A stretch of DNA of 35,127 nucleotides from an uncultured Bacteriovoracaceae bacterium (GCA_938034385.1 CALHLC010000063.1:1-35127), one strand, 5' to 3'. Shown: positions 6,812-14,774, numbered from the stretch's first letter. The notes: generated from the sequence alone by a model not told the origin. Numbers and translations: made by a program.

Positions 6812-7048
6812 TCAAGAAGCAGCTTTATTTCTAGACTGATAGAGCTCAGATCTGTTTTTACTCAAAGACTTTCTGTTTTCATAGTTAAATGTCTCAAGTA
6901 TAAACTCCATGACTGCAGTTCTTGTAATTCCCTCAGATTCACAGATTTTATTAAAATCATTAATAAGATCCACTGGTAATCTGAATGTGTAATTTTCTTT
7001 CTTTCCGAATGGTAAGCTTTGCTTCTTTAGATGTGCTGGTATTTTCAT
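6812..7048 (-). CDS. Ribbon-helix-helix DNA-binding regulator (78 aa)
   Basis: The call is based on the Arc/CopG-type pattern. A short basic strand, ENYTFRLP (residues 18-25), is followed by helix 1 (VDLINDFNKICESEG) and the turn plus helix 2 (ITRTAVMEFILETF), with a basic C-terminal tail. Such dimers insert the strand into the major groove at tandem half-sites and often repress their own gene. I chose ATG 7048: a TATAAT at 7060-7055 lies six bases upstream, so the transcript would start at or next to this ATG (leaderless). A GTG at 7075 has no Shine-Dalgarno and would place the start inside the operator repeats. It is divergent from the serine recombinase, which it may also control. Confidence 0.7.
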   Translation of the reverse strand: MKIPAHLKKQSLPFGKKENYTFRLPVDLINDFNKICESEGITRTAVMEFILETFNYENRKSLSKNRSELYQSRNKAAS

Positions 7049-7068
7049 AAGATTATTATAGCAACGTG

Positions 7069-7089
7069 AATGCACCCATAATGCACCCA
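7069..7089. promoter_or_regulatory. Candidate operator: two direct repeats of AATGCACCCA, 11-bp period
   Basis: AATGCACCCA occurs at 7069-7078 and again at 7080-7089, upstream of the TATAAT box of the RHH gene. An 11-bp period puts both half-sites on the same DNA face, as expected for a ribbon-helix-helix autorepressor. A related GTGCATTA appears farther right, before the serine recombinase. The binding assignment is inferred. Confidence 0.55.
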
Positions 7090-7224
7090 GGAAATATTAT
7101 CCACTGCTGATAAATGGTTATTGTAATTACTTAAGCCATTAGAAGTTGTAATCGCCATAAAAGATGGTCATAGTGCAAGTGCATTAACAAACATAAGGCT
7201 CGATATTTACATGGATACATAGCA

Positions 7225-7854
7225 ATGCCTTATGATTACATTATGAAAAATATTGCAGTTTATTTACGAACATCTACAGAAAAGACCAAGGGTTTAGATT
7301 CTCAATATCAGTCAATCTTGAATTCACTAGATTCAAGCCACAAAAGACCAGTATGCATTTACTCTGATTCAGGTATCTCTGGAGCAAAACTTAATAGAGA
7401 TGGTCTTAATGCTTTAAAGAATGATGTTGATTTGGAAAATATCTCGATGGTTATTACTTATTCATTTTCAAGAATCTCAAGATCTTTAAGAGATTTAATT
7501 AATCTTCTTGATTATTTTGATGAGAGGAAAGTGGTGGTTAAATCTATCACTGAAAATTTTGGGTTAGATACACCGAGTGGAAGGTTCGTCATTAATATAC
7601 TCGGCTCACTTGCTCAGTTTGAGAGATCGATAATCTCAGAGAGAATAAAGAGCGGAATGGCTGCAGCTAAGAAGCGTGGTTCAAGGATCGGGAAAGAGAG
7701 ATCCATTAATCATGACCTGGTTTTAAAATTAAGGTCTGAAAATCTAACATACCATCAAATTGCTACAATCGCTGGTTGCTCAAAAACATCAGCAAGGAGG
7801 ATTTGCCTCAAGTTTCATAACCCAAGCCTTATGGTCAACAAGGGTAAAGAGTAG
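7225..7854 (+). CDS. Small serine recombinase (resolvase/invertase family)
   Basis: This 209-aa enzyme makes a covalent phosphoserine link to DNA during site-specific recombination. The N-terminal catalytic domain starts with IAVYLRTSTEK, where Ser17 is the nucleophile. SFSRISRSLRDLINLL supplies the conserved arginines, and LGSLAQFERSIISERIKSGM is the start of the long dimerisation E-helix. A C-terminal helix-turn-helix (LTYHQIATIAGCSKTSARRIC) reads the DNA site. Length and architecture match resolvases and invertases, not large serine integrases. Starts at 7225 or ATG 7243 are both possible; neither has a clear Shine-Dalgarno. In an element with its own tyrosine integrase, its likely job is dimer resolution or a DNA switch. 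Confidence 0.85.
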   Translation: MPYDYIMKNIAVYLRTSTEKTKGLDSQYQSILNSLDSSHKRPVCIYSDSGISGAKLNRDGLNALKNDVDLENISMVITYSFSRISRSLRDLINLLDYFDERKVVVKSITENFGLDTPSGRFVINILGSLAQFERSIISERIKSGMAAAKKRGSRIGKERSINHDLVLKLRSENLTYHQIATIAGCSKTSARRICLKFHNPSLMVNKGKE

Positions 7855-7893
7855 TGAGGATCAGTGAGTAATGTCATGGGTACTTGTTTACAT

Positions 7894-7933
7894 GGATGAG
7901 CCAGTAGATAAGTGGATGATGAAGTAGATATCG
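7894..7933. repeat. Two imperfect 20-bp tandem repeats upstream of the XRE gene
   Basis: The pattern GGATGAnnnAGTAGATA occurs at 7894-7910 and at 7914-7930, an exact 20-bp period. It lies in the 115-bp gap between the recombinase and the XRE-type regulator. It could be the regulator's operator or iteron-like initiator sites. Confidence 0.45.
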
Positions 7934-7969
7934 ATGAATATTAAATCATAAATCACGAGAAGATATTTA

Positions 7970-8269
7970 ATGAATAATTTTAATAAAATCATTAAGGAAA
8001 AATTTGATGGCAAAGAGAACCTCTCCAGGCTTTCAAAAGAGCTCCAAATTAACCCGAAGACTCTGAATTCATGGCTCTCAGGAGTCAATCCTAAGCTCAC
8101 AGAAGCCAACTTGAGAGCATTCGAAAGAATTGCCACTTACATCGGAATGGATCTCTCAGAGCTTCTCGTAGGCGAAAAACAGAGCTCTCATGAGGTCGTA
8201 TCCAGTCTTCAATTTAAAGATCAAGGTAATACATATTTTGTAAAAATCACCAAGCAAAAAGGAGAATAG
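7970..8269 (+). CDS. XRE-like helix-turn-helix regulator (99 aa)
   Basis: The N-terminal half is a lambda-Cro/XRE-type helix-turn-helix: KENLSRLSKELQINPKTLNSWLSG (about residues 15-38), followed by a dimerisation helix (LRAFERIATYIGMDLSELL) typical of the family. The C-terminal ~30 residues form a short beta-rich tail (LQFKDQGNTYFVKITKQ). It is the first gene of an apparent three-gene operon. Its stop codon is one base before the ATG of the next gene, whose Shine-Dalgarno lies inside this gene's end, so translation should be coupled. It probably controls the cargo operon and possibly its own 20-bp repeat region upstream. Confidence 0.75.
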   Translation: MNNFNKIIKEKFDGKENLSRLSKELQINPKTLNSWLSGVNPKLTEANLRAFERIATYIGMDLSELLVGEKQSSHEVVSSLQFKDQGNTYFVKITKQKGE

Positions 8270-8270
8270 G

Positions 8271-8768
8271 ATGAAAGCATTAGGATTATTTTTAACATTA
8301 TTAACAACCAGTTGCGCAACTATGATGACTGGAGGAGAAAAAGCTGAATTGACCCAGTGGGGAGATTTTTCACTTCACCTCGATGAAAGAGGTTGGATTA
8401 CGTTTTATGGTAAAACAAATGGTTACAACGCAAGTTCAGCAAAGGTCGAAAGCTTGAAGAGTAAAATAAGCACTATTCTTAAGTGGGATCAAACTTCCAG
8501 AAGATCAAAAAGTACAATTAACAAGAAGGTGGGAGCTCTCTCTATTGGTGGACCCGTGGTTTATTTTGTAAAAACTCAAAATGGAATTGCTTACGGCAAG
8601 GTCTGTTTCAGAAATCATGAATATCAACACATTGAAGATACTAAGTGCTCAGTAGCAACAACTGATACCCTAAGGCGCATGCTCAGTAGCGACCTAAGTA
8701 ATAGCTCGGTTCAAAAAGTTAAAAATGAAATTCAGAATAAAAGAAGTCTCTCCTCTTCTCTAAACTAG
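8271..8768 (+). CDS. Element-borne lipoprotein of unknown function (165 aa)
   Basis: The N-terminus MKALGLFLTLLTTSC is a lipoprotein signal with lipobox TTSC (Cys15). The following residues A-T-M give no aspartate retention signal, so outer-membrane sorting is expected. The mature ~150 residues contain a likely beta-rich domain (DFSLHLDERGWITFYGKTNGY, VVYFVKTQNGIAYGKVCF) with two cysteines (KVCFRN and TKCSV) that may pair. No family is recognised. It lies between an XRE regulator and a VasI-like protein with 1-bp and ~10-bp gaps, so the three are one transcript. An envelope or surface role is inferred from location only. Confidence 0.65.
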   Translation: MKALGLFLTLLTTSCATMMTGGEKAELTQWGDFSLHLDERGWITFYGKTNGYNASSAKVESLKSKISTILKWDQTSRRSKSTINKKVGALSIGGPVVYFVKTQNGIAYGKVCFRNHEYQHIEDTKCSVATTDTLRRMLSSDLSNSSVQKVKNEIQNKRSLSSSLN

Positions 8769-8777
8769 GTGGTAATG

Positions 8778-9350
8778 ATGAAAAACTTATTTTTAGCACT
8801 GCTCTTCATGCTTGGCTTTAATTCTTTCTCTCAAGGTGAATGTTCAACTATCTCCAATAGAGACTCAAGGCTCAATTGTTACGATAAGCATTTTAAGAAG
8901 TCTCCACGCTCTATTGCGAGTAAAGGAAAGGGGAAATGGTTAAGCAGTGTCACAACTAATCCTGTGAATGATTCAAGGACTGTGACTCTTTACTTAACGG
9001 CTGACTCTGGAAAAAGCATCTATGGCAAAAAGGCGAGCCTTATCATTAGATGCCAGTCAAATAAAACCGAAATGTTTGTGAGTTTTCATGCATTCCTAGG
9101 GATGGATTCAGCTCAAGTAACCTCTAGAGTGGATAAAAGAAAGGCGATGGTTGAGAATTGGGGGTTATCCACAGATAAGAAAGCCGCATTTTACCCTGGT
9201 TCTCCAATACCAGAGATCAAGAGAATGTTAAATGGAAAGGCTTATGTCGCTCAGGTTACTCCTTATAGTGCTACCCCAATCACTGCAATCTTTGATATTA
9301 AAGGGATTGATGTTGCGATCAAGGAGCTAAGGAAGACTTGCTCTTGGTAA
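8778..9350 (+). CDS. VasI/TagO-like (type VI secretion accessory family) secreted protein
   Basis: ATG 8778 follows AGGTGG at five bases; ATG 8775 and GTG 8769 are alternatives. A signal peptide (about residues 1-19) is followed by ECSTISNRDSRLNCYDKHF, the C-x-x-I-x-x-x-x-x-R-L-x-C-Y-D opening of the VasI/TagO family (PF11319, TIGR03360 type). Then come the DSRTVTLYL strand, LIIRC, and the closing FDIKGIDVAIKELRKTCSW, matching the family's F-D-x-x-G-x-x-x-A-x-x-x-L-R-x-x-C-x-W end. Family members accompany type VI secretion clusters in the periplasm, but stand-alone copies also occur. No tss gene is present here, so this is an orphan and its role in the element is unknown. Confidence 0.75.
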   Translation: MKNLFLALLFMLGFNSFSQGECSTISNRDSRLNCYDKHFKKSPRSIASKGKGKWLSSVTTNPVNDSRTVTLYLTADSGKSIYGKKASLIIRCQSNKTEMFVSFHAFLGMDSAQVTSRVDKRKAMVENWGLSTDKKAAFYPGSPIPEIKRMLNGKAYVAQVTPYSATPITAIFDIKGIDVAIKELRKTCSW

Positions 9351-9360
9351 GCTCCTTCAT

Positions 9361-9828
9361 TTATGATGCTTTTTTCTTAATTTTGCTTAGTATAGCATCG
9401 GTTAGTTTTTGAAGGTTTTCCACATCTATTGTTTGTGTGTTTGCTTTACCACTTACGCTCCAGACGACTTCGTACTGTCTGTGAAAGGCTAGGTAGTCTT
9501 CGAGTGTTGCTCTCATGGCTTTACACCTCATGAATACTGTCGAGCTGACAGGTCTTTCATGCTCTCTCCAGCTTCTCGAGTTTTCTCCAATAAGGGGAAA
9601 GTGAAAATAGTCAATTATGAAATTTATAAATTCATCTTTTGATGCTACAAGTGTTGCATCTTCCTCTATCTTGTTAAGGTACTGTAGTGCTTTCCTTCCT
9701 CTTCTCTCAAAGTCTTCAATGCTTAAATTAAACTTTAATATCCCATTTCTGATCACTTTCGGGTAGGCATATCGATATGCATCCTTATTTAGGCTTTCTT
9801 CAATTGAAATTGTTTTTAGTTTATCCAT
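9361..9828 (-). CDS. Cytoplasmic protein of unknown function (155 aa)
   Basis: ATG 9828 is preceded by AGGAGG (nine to ten bases upstream), a strong site. The product has no signal peptide or membrane segment, is basic and mostly helical, and ends KIKKKAS. A Trp/Arg-rich stretch in the middle (GENSRSWREHERPVSSTVFMRCKAMRATLEDYLAFHRQYEVVW) is the most distinctive part. I do not recognise the family. It is convergent with the VasI-like gene (10 bp apart) and reads in the same direction as nothing immediately downstream, so it is an independent transcription unit of the element. Confidence 0.6.
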   Translation of the reverse strand: MDKLKTISIEESLNKDAYRYAYPKVIRNGILKFNLSIEDFERRGRKALQYLNKIEEDATLVASKDEFINFIIDYFHFPLIGENSRSWREHERPVSSTVFMRCKAMRATLEDYLAFHRQYEVVWSVSGKANTQTIDVENLQKLTDAILSKIKKKAS

Positions 9829-10020
9829 TCTTGCCTACCTCCTCACTTGAAATGTAAAAATAGATATTACGACAGAATTTAAAATCGACAAAAAGTATGC
9901 GCTAACTGCTCTTCGCTTTATTACTGAGTTTTTAATTGTTGCCAAGAATCATCAGCACATGAGCTTATTCTTGTATTGTTTCCCTCTACTCTGGTAAGCT
10001 AATCTAATGAAAGATTTTGT

Positions 10021-11220
10021 CTAAGAAACCTTCTTTGAAGGGATATAGATGCTTTCCTCGAATTTCCTGAAGTCTTTTAAGTATTTCATGGTTGTTCTTA
10101 AGTCAGAGTGACCCATTGCTAACTGAATGTCAGAGTGAGAAATTTCAAGTTTTTGCATATCTCTGAATAAATTAGAGCAAAATGAGTTCCTTAAATTGTG
10201 AAAAGTGAAGCGTAAATTCAAAATTTTCATTAAAGCTGACCATGACTTAGTAACCGTGTCTGGGTGTAGTTGAGGGATATCTTGAATATGACTATGAACT
10301 TCATCCAAGTTACCCTCTGTGTAGAAATGAGGGATTTTTCTAAACTTTTTACCCCACTTAAGTTCTTTTAGGCTCTTTGTATCTTTCACTTGTTTCTCAA
10401 TGTAGAGACAGCTATTCCGAAGATTACCTGTGCTTAGTGCGAGGCATTCGGATCTTCTCAGACCGTACTTGTAACTTAGCCATATAAGAGAGTGTATATT
10501 GATTGGCTGTTGAGCTTGAGGAATGTTTTTGTACTCTTTTGAGCATGCTGCAAGGATTGTTTGAATTTGCTCATCAGAAATATAATCCTCTCCACTCAGC
10601 CTTTTGTCTTTGTGCTTGAATGTTTCCTTTCTTTTCCTTTCATATTTACGAACTCTTTCAGTAAGTAGCAAAGGGAAAGAGAATTTGAATTTATCAATCT
10701 TCCCAAGACTTTCTTCATTTAGAAATTGAAAAAACAGATTTAAAGCGATTTTTATGGATTTCATCGTTTCAAGAGATAATTGCTTTTTTATGAATGATTC
10801 GACTAATTTATTCTGTGAGGAGATACTTTGCCACTGCAAATAATCAACAATTCCTTGAGCCTCAAAGTACTCTATAATATGCATTCTCACGTAGCTAACT
10901 GTTTCCCTGGAATATCTTTTGTTGTCTGTTCTTTTAAAAACCCAATTATAGAAATCAATATTGAAGCTTTTTGTTTTAAGGAATGCTGTTTTTATTGACC
11001 AATTTTTTTTAGCTTCTTCCTCTCTCAGTATTCTGTGGTTTACCCTTTTTAGGAATTCGTCGATTTTTTCTTTGCTAGTGCAGATATCTTTGTATTTATT
11101 ATTGGGGTATCTCTCTAGTTTCTTCCTGCCTTCAGCGGTTATAACTTCTCGGCGAATATAATACCGAGCCATGGATTTATCCCATATTCCGTACCACTTG
11201 GATTTTTTCTTGTTTTTCAT
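10021..11220 (-). CDS. Tyrosine recombinase (phage-type integrase) of the element
   Basis: This 399-aa integrase catalyses integration into and excision from the tRNA-Arg gene next door. I chose ATG 11220, with AGGGGA six bases upstream; a TTG at 11298 lacks a ribosome site. An N-terminal arm-type/core-binding region (~1-215) precedes the catalytic domain. All active-site residues are visible: Arg255 (YGLRRSE), His341 and Arg344 (HNLR), His371 (MGHSDL) and the Tyr380 nucleophile (MKYLKDF). It is complete and probably active. It lies with its start toward the tRNA, 139 bp from it, so its promoter sits between the att site and the gene, as in many tRNA-targeting islands. Confidence 0.9.
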   Translation of the reverse strand: MKNKKKSKWYGIWDKSMARYYIRREVITAEGRKKLERYPNNKYKDICTSKEKIDEFLKRVNHRILREEEAKKNWSIKTAFLKTKSFNIDFYNWVFKRTDNKRYSRETVSYVRMHIIEYFEAQGIVDYLQWQSISSQNKLVESFIKKQLSLETMKSIKIALNLFFQFLNEESLGKIDKFKFSFPLLLTERVRKYERKRKETFKHKDKRLSGEDYISDEQIQTILAACSKEYKNIPQAQQPINIHSLIWLSYKYGLRRSECLALSTGNLRNSCLYIEKQVKDTKSLKELKWGKKFRKIPHFYTEGNLDEVHSHIQDIPQLHPDTVTKSWSALMKILNLRFTFHNLRNSFCSNLFRDMQKLEISHSDIQLAMGHSDLRTTMKYLKDFRKFEESIYIPSKKVS

Positions 11221-11356
11221 AAAGCTTCCCCTTTTGAGTATCGGTTTTATGGGAAGCTCACTTGATTTAAGTTGTGAATTTGGATATTGACCATCCAAGA
11301 TAGTTAAATTTTACCATCCAAAAAAGTCTTCTAAATGTGTGTGAAATGCTTTTGTT

Positions 11357-11435
<79 letters not shown>

Positions 11436-11492
11436 ACATTTAATTAGATTAAACCTAGGTACATGAAAATATAGAAAATACTGAGGCTTGTC

Positions 11493-11524
11493 AAAAAAAA
11501 AGAGCAGGCTCAATGACCTGCTCT
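11493..11524 (-). terminator. Intrinsic terminator of the DUF481-like porin gene
   Basis: The stem AGAGCAGG/CCTGCTCT (11501-11508 with 11517-11524) has an 8-nt loop, followed on the minus strand by eight or more T residues (complement of 11493-11500). It lies 44 bp past the stop codon. Confidence 0.9.
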
Positions 11525-11568
11525 TGAAATTAGTGGCTATTAAAATAACCTCTAATTAATCTATTTTA

Positions 11569-12399
11569 TTAGTAATTAGCAGTTAAAGAAACGATATAAG
11601 CACTTGAGTAGTTCTCAAGACCAACATCTTCAAGCTTATCGTTAAAAGAGAATGTATATTCAGCAGTTAATCCAAAAAGCTTAGAAAGCTGAGACTTAAT
11701 TCCTGCAGATCCTTCTATAATACTTCTTCCGTCACCATCAAGAGTTTTAATCCAATCAGCTTTAGCAACAAATGCAAGATTAGAGCTTAAGTTTGTTCCA
11801 TATCCAAGACCAACAACAGAGTTATGTCTTGTTTTCTTATAATCTGGATCTATTGGAAGAACTACATAGTCTTCATAAGCATACTGATATGCACCTTTAA
11901 TATATAAAAAGTGATTTCCGTAAGTTAGACCAGGCTTAGTATTAGCTCCTGTTGATCCATCTCCGCCACCAGAAGTCATGTCTCCAGCTTTTGCACTTCC
12001 TGCAGCTTTTCCAAAAAAGTTATAGATTAGACCTAATTCGTTACCCCATCTAAAGTCATAGTTTTCAAATTCATTACCTTGAAATCTTTCTTGTAAATAA
12101 ACTTCAGTTTTAGGATTTAAAAATTTTCCTAATTTAAAACCAGCTCCCCAGTTATTTAAATTTTTTGATGGACTAAGGTTTCCATCTTCACCGTAATTGT
12201 AATTACCAAAAATATCAAAGCTCCAATCATGCATGCTTCCTAATCTAGTAGCAGAAGTATGAGTAGCTCCAAGAGTTGTTACCTGAGAGTTACCAGTGTT
12301 AGATAAAAAGTTAAGACCAGTTGAATGACTCCATTCATGGCTTGCCATAACTGAAACAGAGAAAAGTGCCGCACAAATTAATGAAAGTAATTTCATCAT
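11569..12399 (-). CDS. DUF481/YdiY-like outer-membrane beta-barrel protein
   Basis: This 276-aa protein has a signal peptide (MMKLLSLICAALFSVSVMAS; MMK start behind AAAGGAG). The mature chain is made of amphipathic strands. The opening HSTGLNFLSNTGNSQVTTLGATH has the TGN-x-x-x-x-x-L pattern of the DUF481 family (YdiY, salt-induced outer-membrane protein). The chain ends in aromatic Tyr (YIVSLTANY), as BAM substrates do. A glycine/serine-rich surface loop (GSAKAGDMTSGGGDGSTG, about residues 130-150) is probably extracellular and variable. It is monocistronic, with a strong terminator. It may be an abundant porin-like protein; its substrate is unknown. Confidence 0.75.
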   Translation of the reverse strand: MMKLLSLICAALFSVSVMASHEWSHSTGLNFLSNTGNSQVTTLGATHTSATRLGSMHDWSFDIFGNYNYGEDGNLSPSKNLNNWGAGFKLGKFLNPKTEVYLQERFQGNEFENYDFRWGNELGLIYNFFGKAAGSAKAGDMTSGGGDGSTGANTKPGLTYGNHFLYIKGAYQYAYEDYVVLPIDPDYKKTRHNSVVGLGYGTNLSSNLAFVAKADWIKTLDGDGRSIIEGSAGIKSQLSKLFGLTAEYTFSFNDKLEDVGLENYSSAYIVSLTANY

Positions 12400-12535
12400 T
12401 TACTCCTTTTAAAGTTAGTTAAAATTAACTGTGTTTTTGACTATGGTACTTAAAATTAATGAGAGTTCAATGGTTAAGTTTACATTCTCTTGACGATAAA
12501 TTTGATCAGCCATTAATGACACTAAATAAAATTCT

Positions 12536-12556
12536 ATGTTTTTAAATTAAAAACAT
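12536..12556. promoter_or_regulatory. Perfect 21-bp dyad (10-1-10) upstream of the aminotransferase gene
   Basis: Arms ATGTTTTTAA and TTAAAAACAT lie around a central A, 41 bp before the aminotransferase ATG, in the divergent region with the porin gene. A TTGACG at 12490-12495 lies upstream as a possible -35. The perfect symmetry fits an operator for a dimeric repressor. AT-rich composition raises the chance of coincidence. Confidence 0.4.
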
Positions 12557-12597
12557 TTTATTCTATCCACTTTGTTTCTACATGATATTATCAATTT

Positions 12598-13776
12598 ATG
12601 TTATCTGAACGTGTTCTAAATATGAATGAATCTGCAACCCTTGCTATGGCCCAAAAAGCCAGAGAACTCAAGTCTAAAGGGGTAGATATAGTTAGCATGA
12701 GCCTGGGCGAGCCTGACTTTGGAGCCCCTGAGTTTCTAAGAAATGCTGCTATTAAGGCAATAGAAGATGACTTCTCTTCCTACACTCCTGTTGTAGGTTT
12801 TAAAGATTTAAGACAAGCAATATCAAACAAATTAAAACGAGATAATGATTTAGACTATTCAGAAGATCAAATTATTGTTTCAACAGGAGCTAAACAATCT
12901 ATAGCAAATTTAATTTTATCTCTTATTAATCCTGGAGATGAAGTTATTATTCCGGCTCCTTATTGGGTAAGCTATGAAGATGTTATTAAGTTTGCAGGTG
13001 GGAAACCAGTTATTTTAAAAACTTCGATAGAAAATGATTTTAAAGTTAGTCCTGAGCAAGTAAGAAATTCAATTACTAGTAAGACCAAGCTTTTTCTTTT
13101 CAGTAATCCATGTAATCCATCAGGAACAATGTATTTTAAAGATGAATTGATTGAAATTGGCGAGGTTTTTAAAGGTAGCGATATTATTATCGCCAGTGAT
13201 GAAATTTATGAATATATAGTTTTTGAAGGAGAGCATTTTTCTATAGGTGCTTTGGACAGTTTAAAAAATCAGGTTGTTACTATTAATGGTTTATCAAAAG
13301 CTTATGCTGTTACAGGTTGGCGATTAGGATATCTTGCAGGACCTACTGAGATTGTTAAAGCATGCTCTAAAATCCAGAGTCAGTTTACTAGCGGAGCAAA
13401 CTCTGTTGCTCAAAAAGCGGCGATAGCTGCTTTAGAGTCTGGGAATTCAAAAGTTTTATATATGAGGGAAGCATTTTTCGAGAGAAGAAATTTCTTGATT
13501 GAGCAAATGAAGAAGAAGGTACCTCATGCTGTCGTGAATTCTCCTCAAGGAGCATTTTATCTCTTCCCAGATCTTAAGTATTATTTGGACAATTCTAAAT
13601 TGGAAAATGTTGAGCAACTCAGTGAATATTTACTGACTGATGCTTTAGTCGCTTGTACCCCAGGAAGTGCTTTTGGTGGAGATACTAATATCCGAATGAG
13701 TTATGCTTTATCTTTGGAAGACATAGAAAAAGCTGTAGACAGAATAGCTACTTCATTAGATAAATTAATTTCATGA
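12598..13776 (+). CDS. Class I pyridoxal-phosphate aminotransferase (aspartate aminotransferase-like)
   Basis: This 392-aa fold-type I PLP enzyme transfers amino groups between an amino acid (probably aspartate/glutamate) and 2-oxo acids. Landmarks: MSLGEPDFGAP near the N-terminus; VSTGAKQSI, the cofactor phosphate loop; SNPCNPSGTMY, the Asn that touches the PLP ring; ASDEIYEYIVF, with the Asp pairing the ring nitrogen; and GLSKAYAVTGWRLGY with the Schiff-base Lys234. The last, plus NIRMSYALS, gives the Arg for the substrate carboxylate. Length and motifs match the subgroup I-gamma aspartate aminotransferases of bacteria. The stop overlaps the trpS start (ATGA), so the two are translationally coupled. 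Confidence 0.85.
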   Translation: MLSERVLNMNESATLAMAQKARELKSKGVDIVSMSLGEPDFGAPEFLRNAAIKAIEDDFSSYTPVVGFKDLRQAISNKLKRDNDLDYSEDQIIVSTGAKQSIANLILSLINPGDEVIIPAPYWVSYEDVIKFAGGKPVILKTSIENDFKVSPEQVRNSITSKTKLFLFSNPCNPSGTMYFKDELIEIGEVFKGSDIIIASDEIYEYIVFEGEHFSIGALDSLKNQVVTINGLSKAYAVTGWRLGYLAGPTEIVKACSKIQSQFTSGANSVAQKAAIAALESGNSKVLYMREAFFERRNFLIEQMKKKVPHAVVNSPQGAFYLFPDLKYYLDNSKLENVEQLSEYLLTDALVACTPGSAFGGDTNIRMSYALSLEDIEKAVDRIATSLDKLIS

Positions 13777-14774
13777 GTAAGACGTATTTAACAGGAATTC
13801 AATCGACAGGGATGCCACATATTGGAAATTACTTGGGGGCCATTAAACCTGCTATTGATTTTTCTAATACAGCTGATGGTAAATTTTTATATTTCATTGC
13901 TGATTATCATTCTTTAACTTCGCTTAGAGATCCCAAAGCTATTTCTGAAGGTATTTATGAAGTTGCTGCTGTTTGGTTGGCCTTAGGGCTCGATACCAGT
14001 AAAGCGATTTTTTACAAACAAAGTGATGTTCCAGAAATCTTTGAACTAACTTGGATATTAAATTGTCATATTCCTAAAGGAGACTTGAATAGAGCTCATT
14101 CTTATAAAGCAGCAATTGCTGCCAATGAAGAAAATGGAAAAAAAGATTTAGACCATGGAGTGAACGTCGGACTTTTTGGTTATCCCGTTTTAATGGCCGC
14201 CGATATTTTATTGTTTGATACAAATATTGTTCCAGTTGGAAAAGATCAAGTTCAACATGTCGAAATAGCCAGAAGTATTGCTCAAAGAATAAATGGTCAA
14301 TATGGGCAATTATTAACTGAACCTCTAGAGAGTCTAAGTGAAGGTGAGTATATTGCTGGTCTTGATGGTCGAAAAATGAGTAAATCTTACGGAAATTCAA
14401 TTCCTCTTTTTGCAACAGAGAAGAGATTAAAAAAATTGATCAATAAAATAACAACAGACTCAACTGGTCCTGATGAGCCTAAAAGTACTGAAGATTCTTT
14501 GATTTTTGATCTTTATAAACTTTTTGCTAATGAAACACAGATAAATAGTTTTGCTAAAGACTTTAAGGAAGGAATTTCTTGGGGACATGCAAAGGCTGGG
14601 TTATTTGAAGTTGTAAACGATCATCTCGCTCCATTTAGACAAAGATATAATGAGTTAATGGAAAATAGAAACTTGATTGATGATGAGTTAGAAGCAGGTG
14701 CCAAGAAAGCTAGAATTATCGCAAAAGAAACGATCTCTAGATTAAGAAAAAATATCATGGGACTTAAATCTTAG
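13773..14774 (+). CDS. trpS: Tryptophanyl-tRNA synthetase
   Basis: This 333-aa class I aminoacyl-tRNA synthetase charges tRNA-Trp. The HIGH-type signature is TGMPHIGN (residues 12-19) and the KMSKS loop is KMSKS (201-205) in LDGRKMSKSYGN. The Rossmann fold and the conserved block with VPVGKDQVQHVEIAR sit in between, as in bacterial TrpRS. The C-terminal helical domain recognises the anticodon. Full length for the family. It overlaps the aminotransferase by four bases upstream. Its 3' end overlaps the convergent TsaC-like gene by 11 bp, leaving no room for a terminator. Confidence 0.95.
   Translation: MSKTYLTGIQSTGMPHIGNYLGAIKPAIDFSNTADGKFLYFIADYHSLTSLRDPKAISEGIYEVAAVWLALGLDTSKAIFYKQSDVPEIFELTWILNCHIPKGDLNRAHSYKAAIAANEENGKKDLDHGVNVGLFGYPVLMAADILLFDTNIVPVGKDQVQHVEIARSIAQRINGQYGQLLTEPLESLSEGEYIAGLDGRKMSKSYGNSIPLFATEKRLKKLINKITTDSTGPDEPKSTEDSLIFDLYKLFANETQINSFAKDFKEGISWGHAKAGLFEVVNDHLAPFRQRYNELMENRNLIDDELEAGAKKARIIAKETISRLRKNIMGLKS

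Noticed and set aside
14074-14415. Minus-strand open frame of 113 codons
   Set aside because: Antisense to trpS, whose motifs prove the plus-strand reading; no ribosome site.
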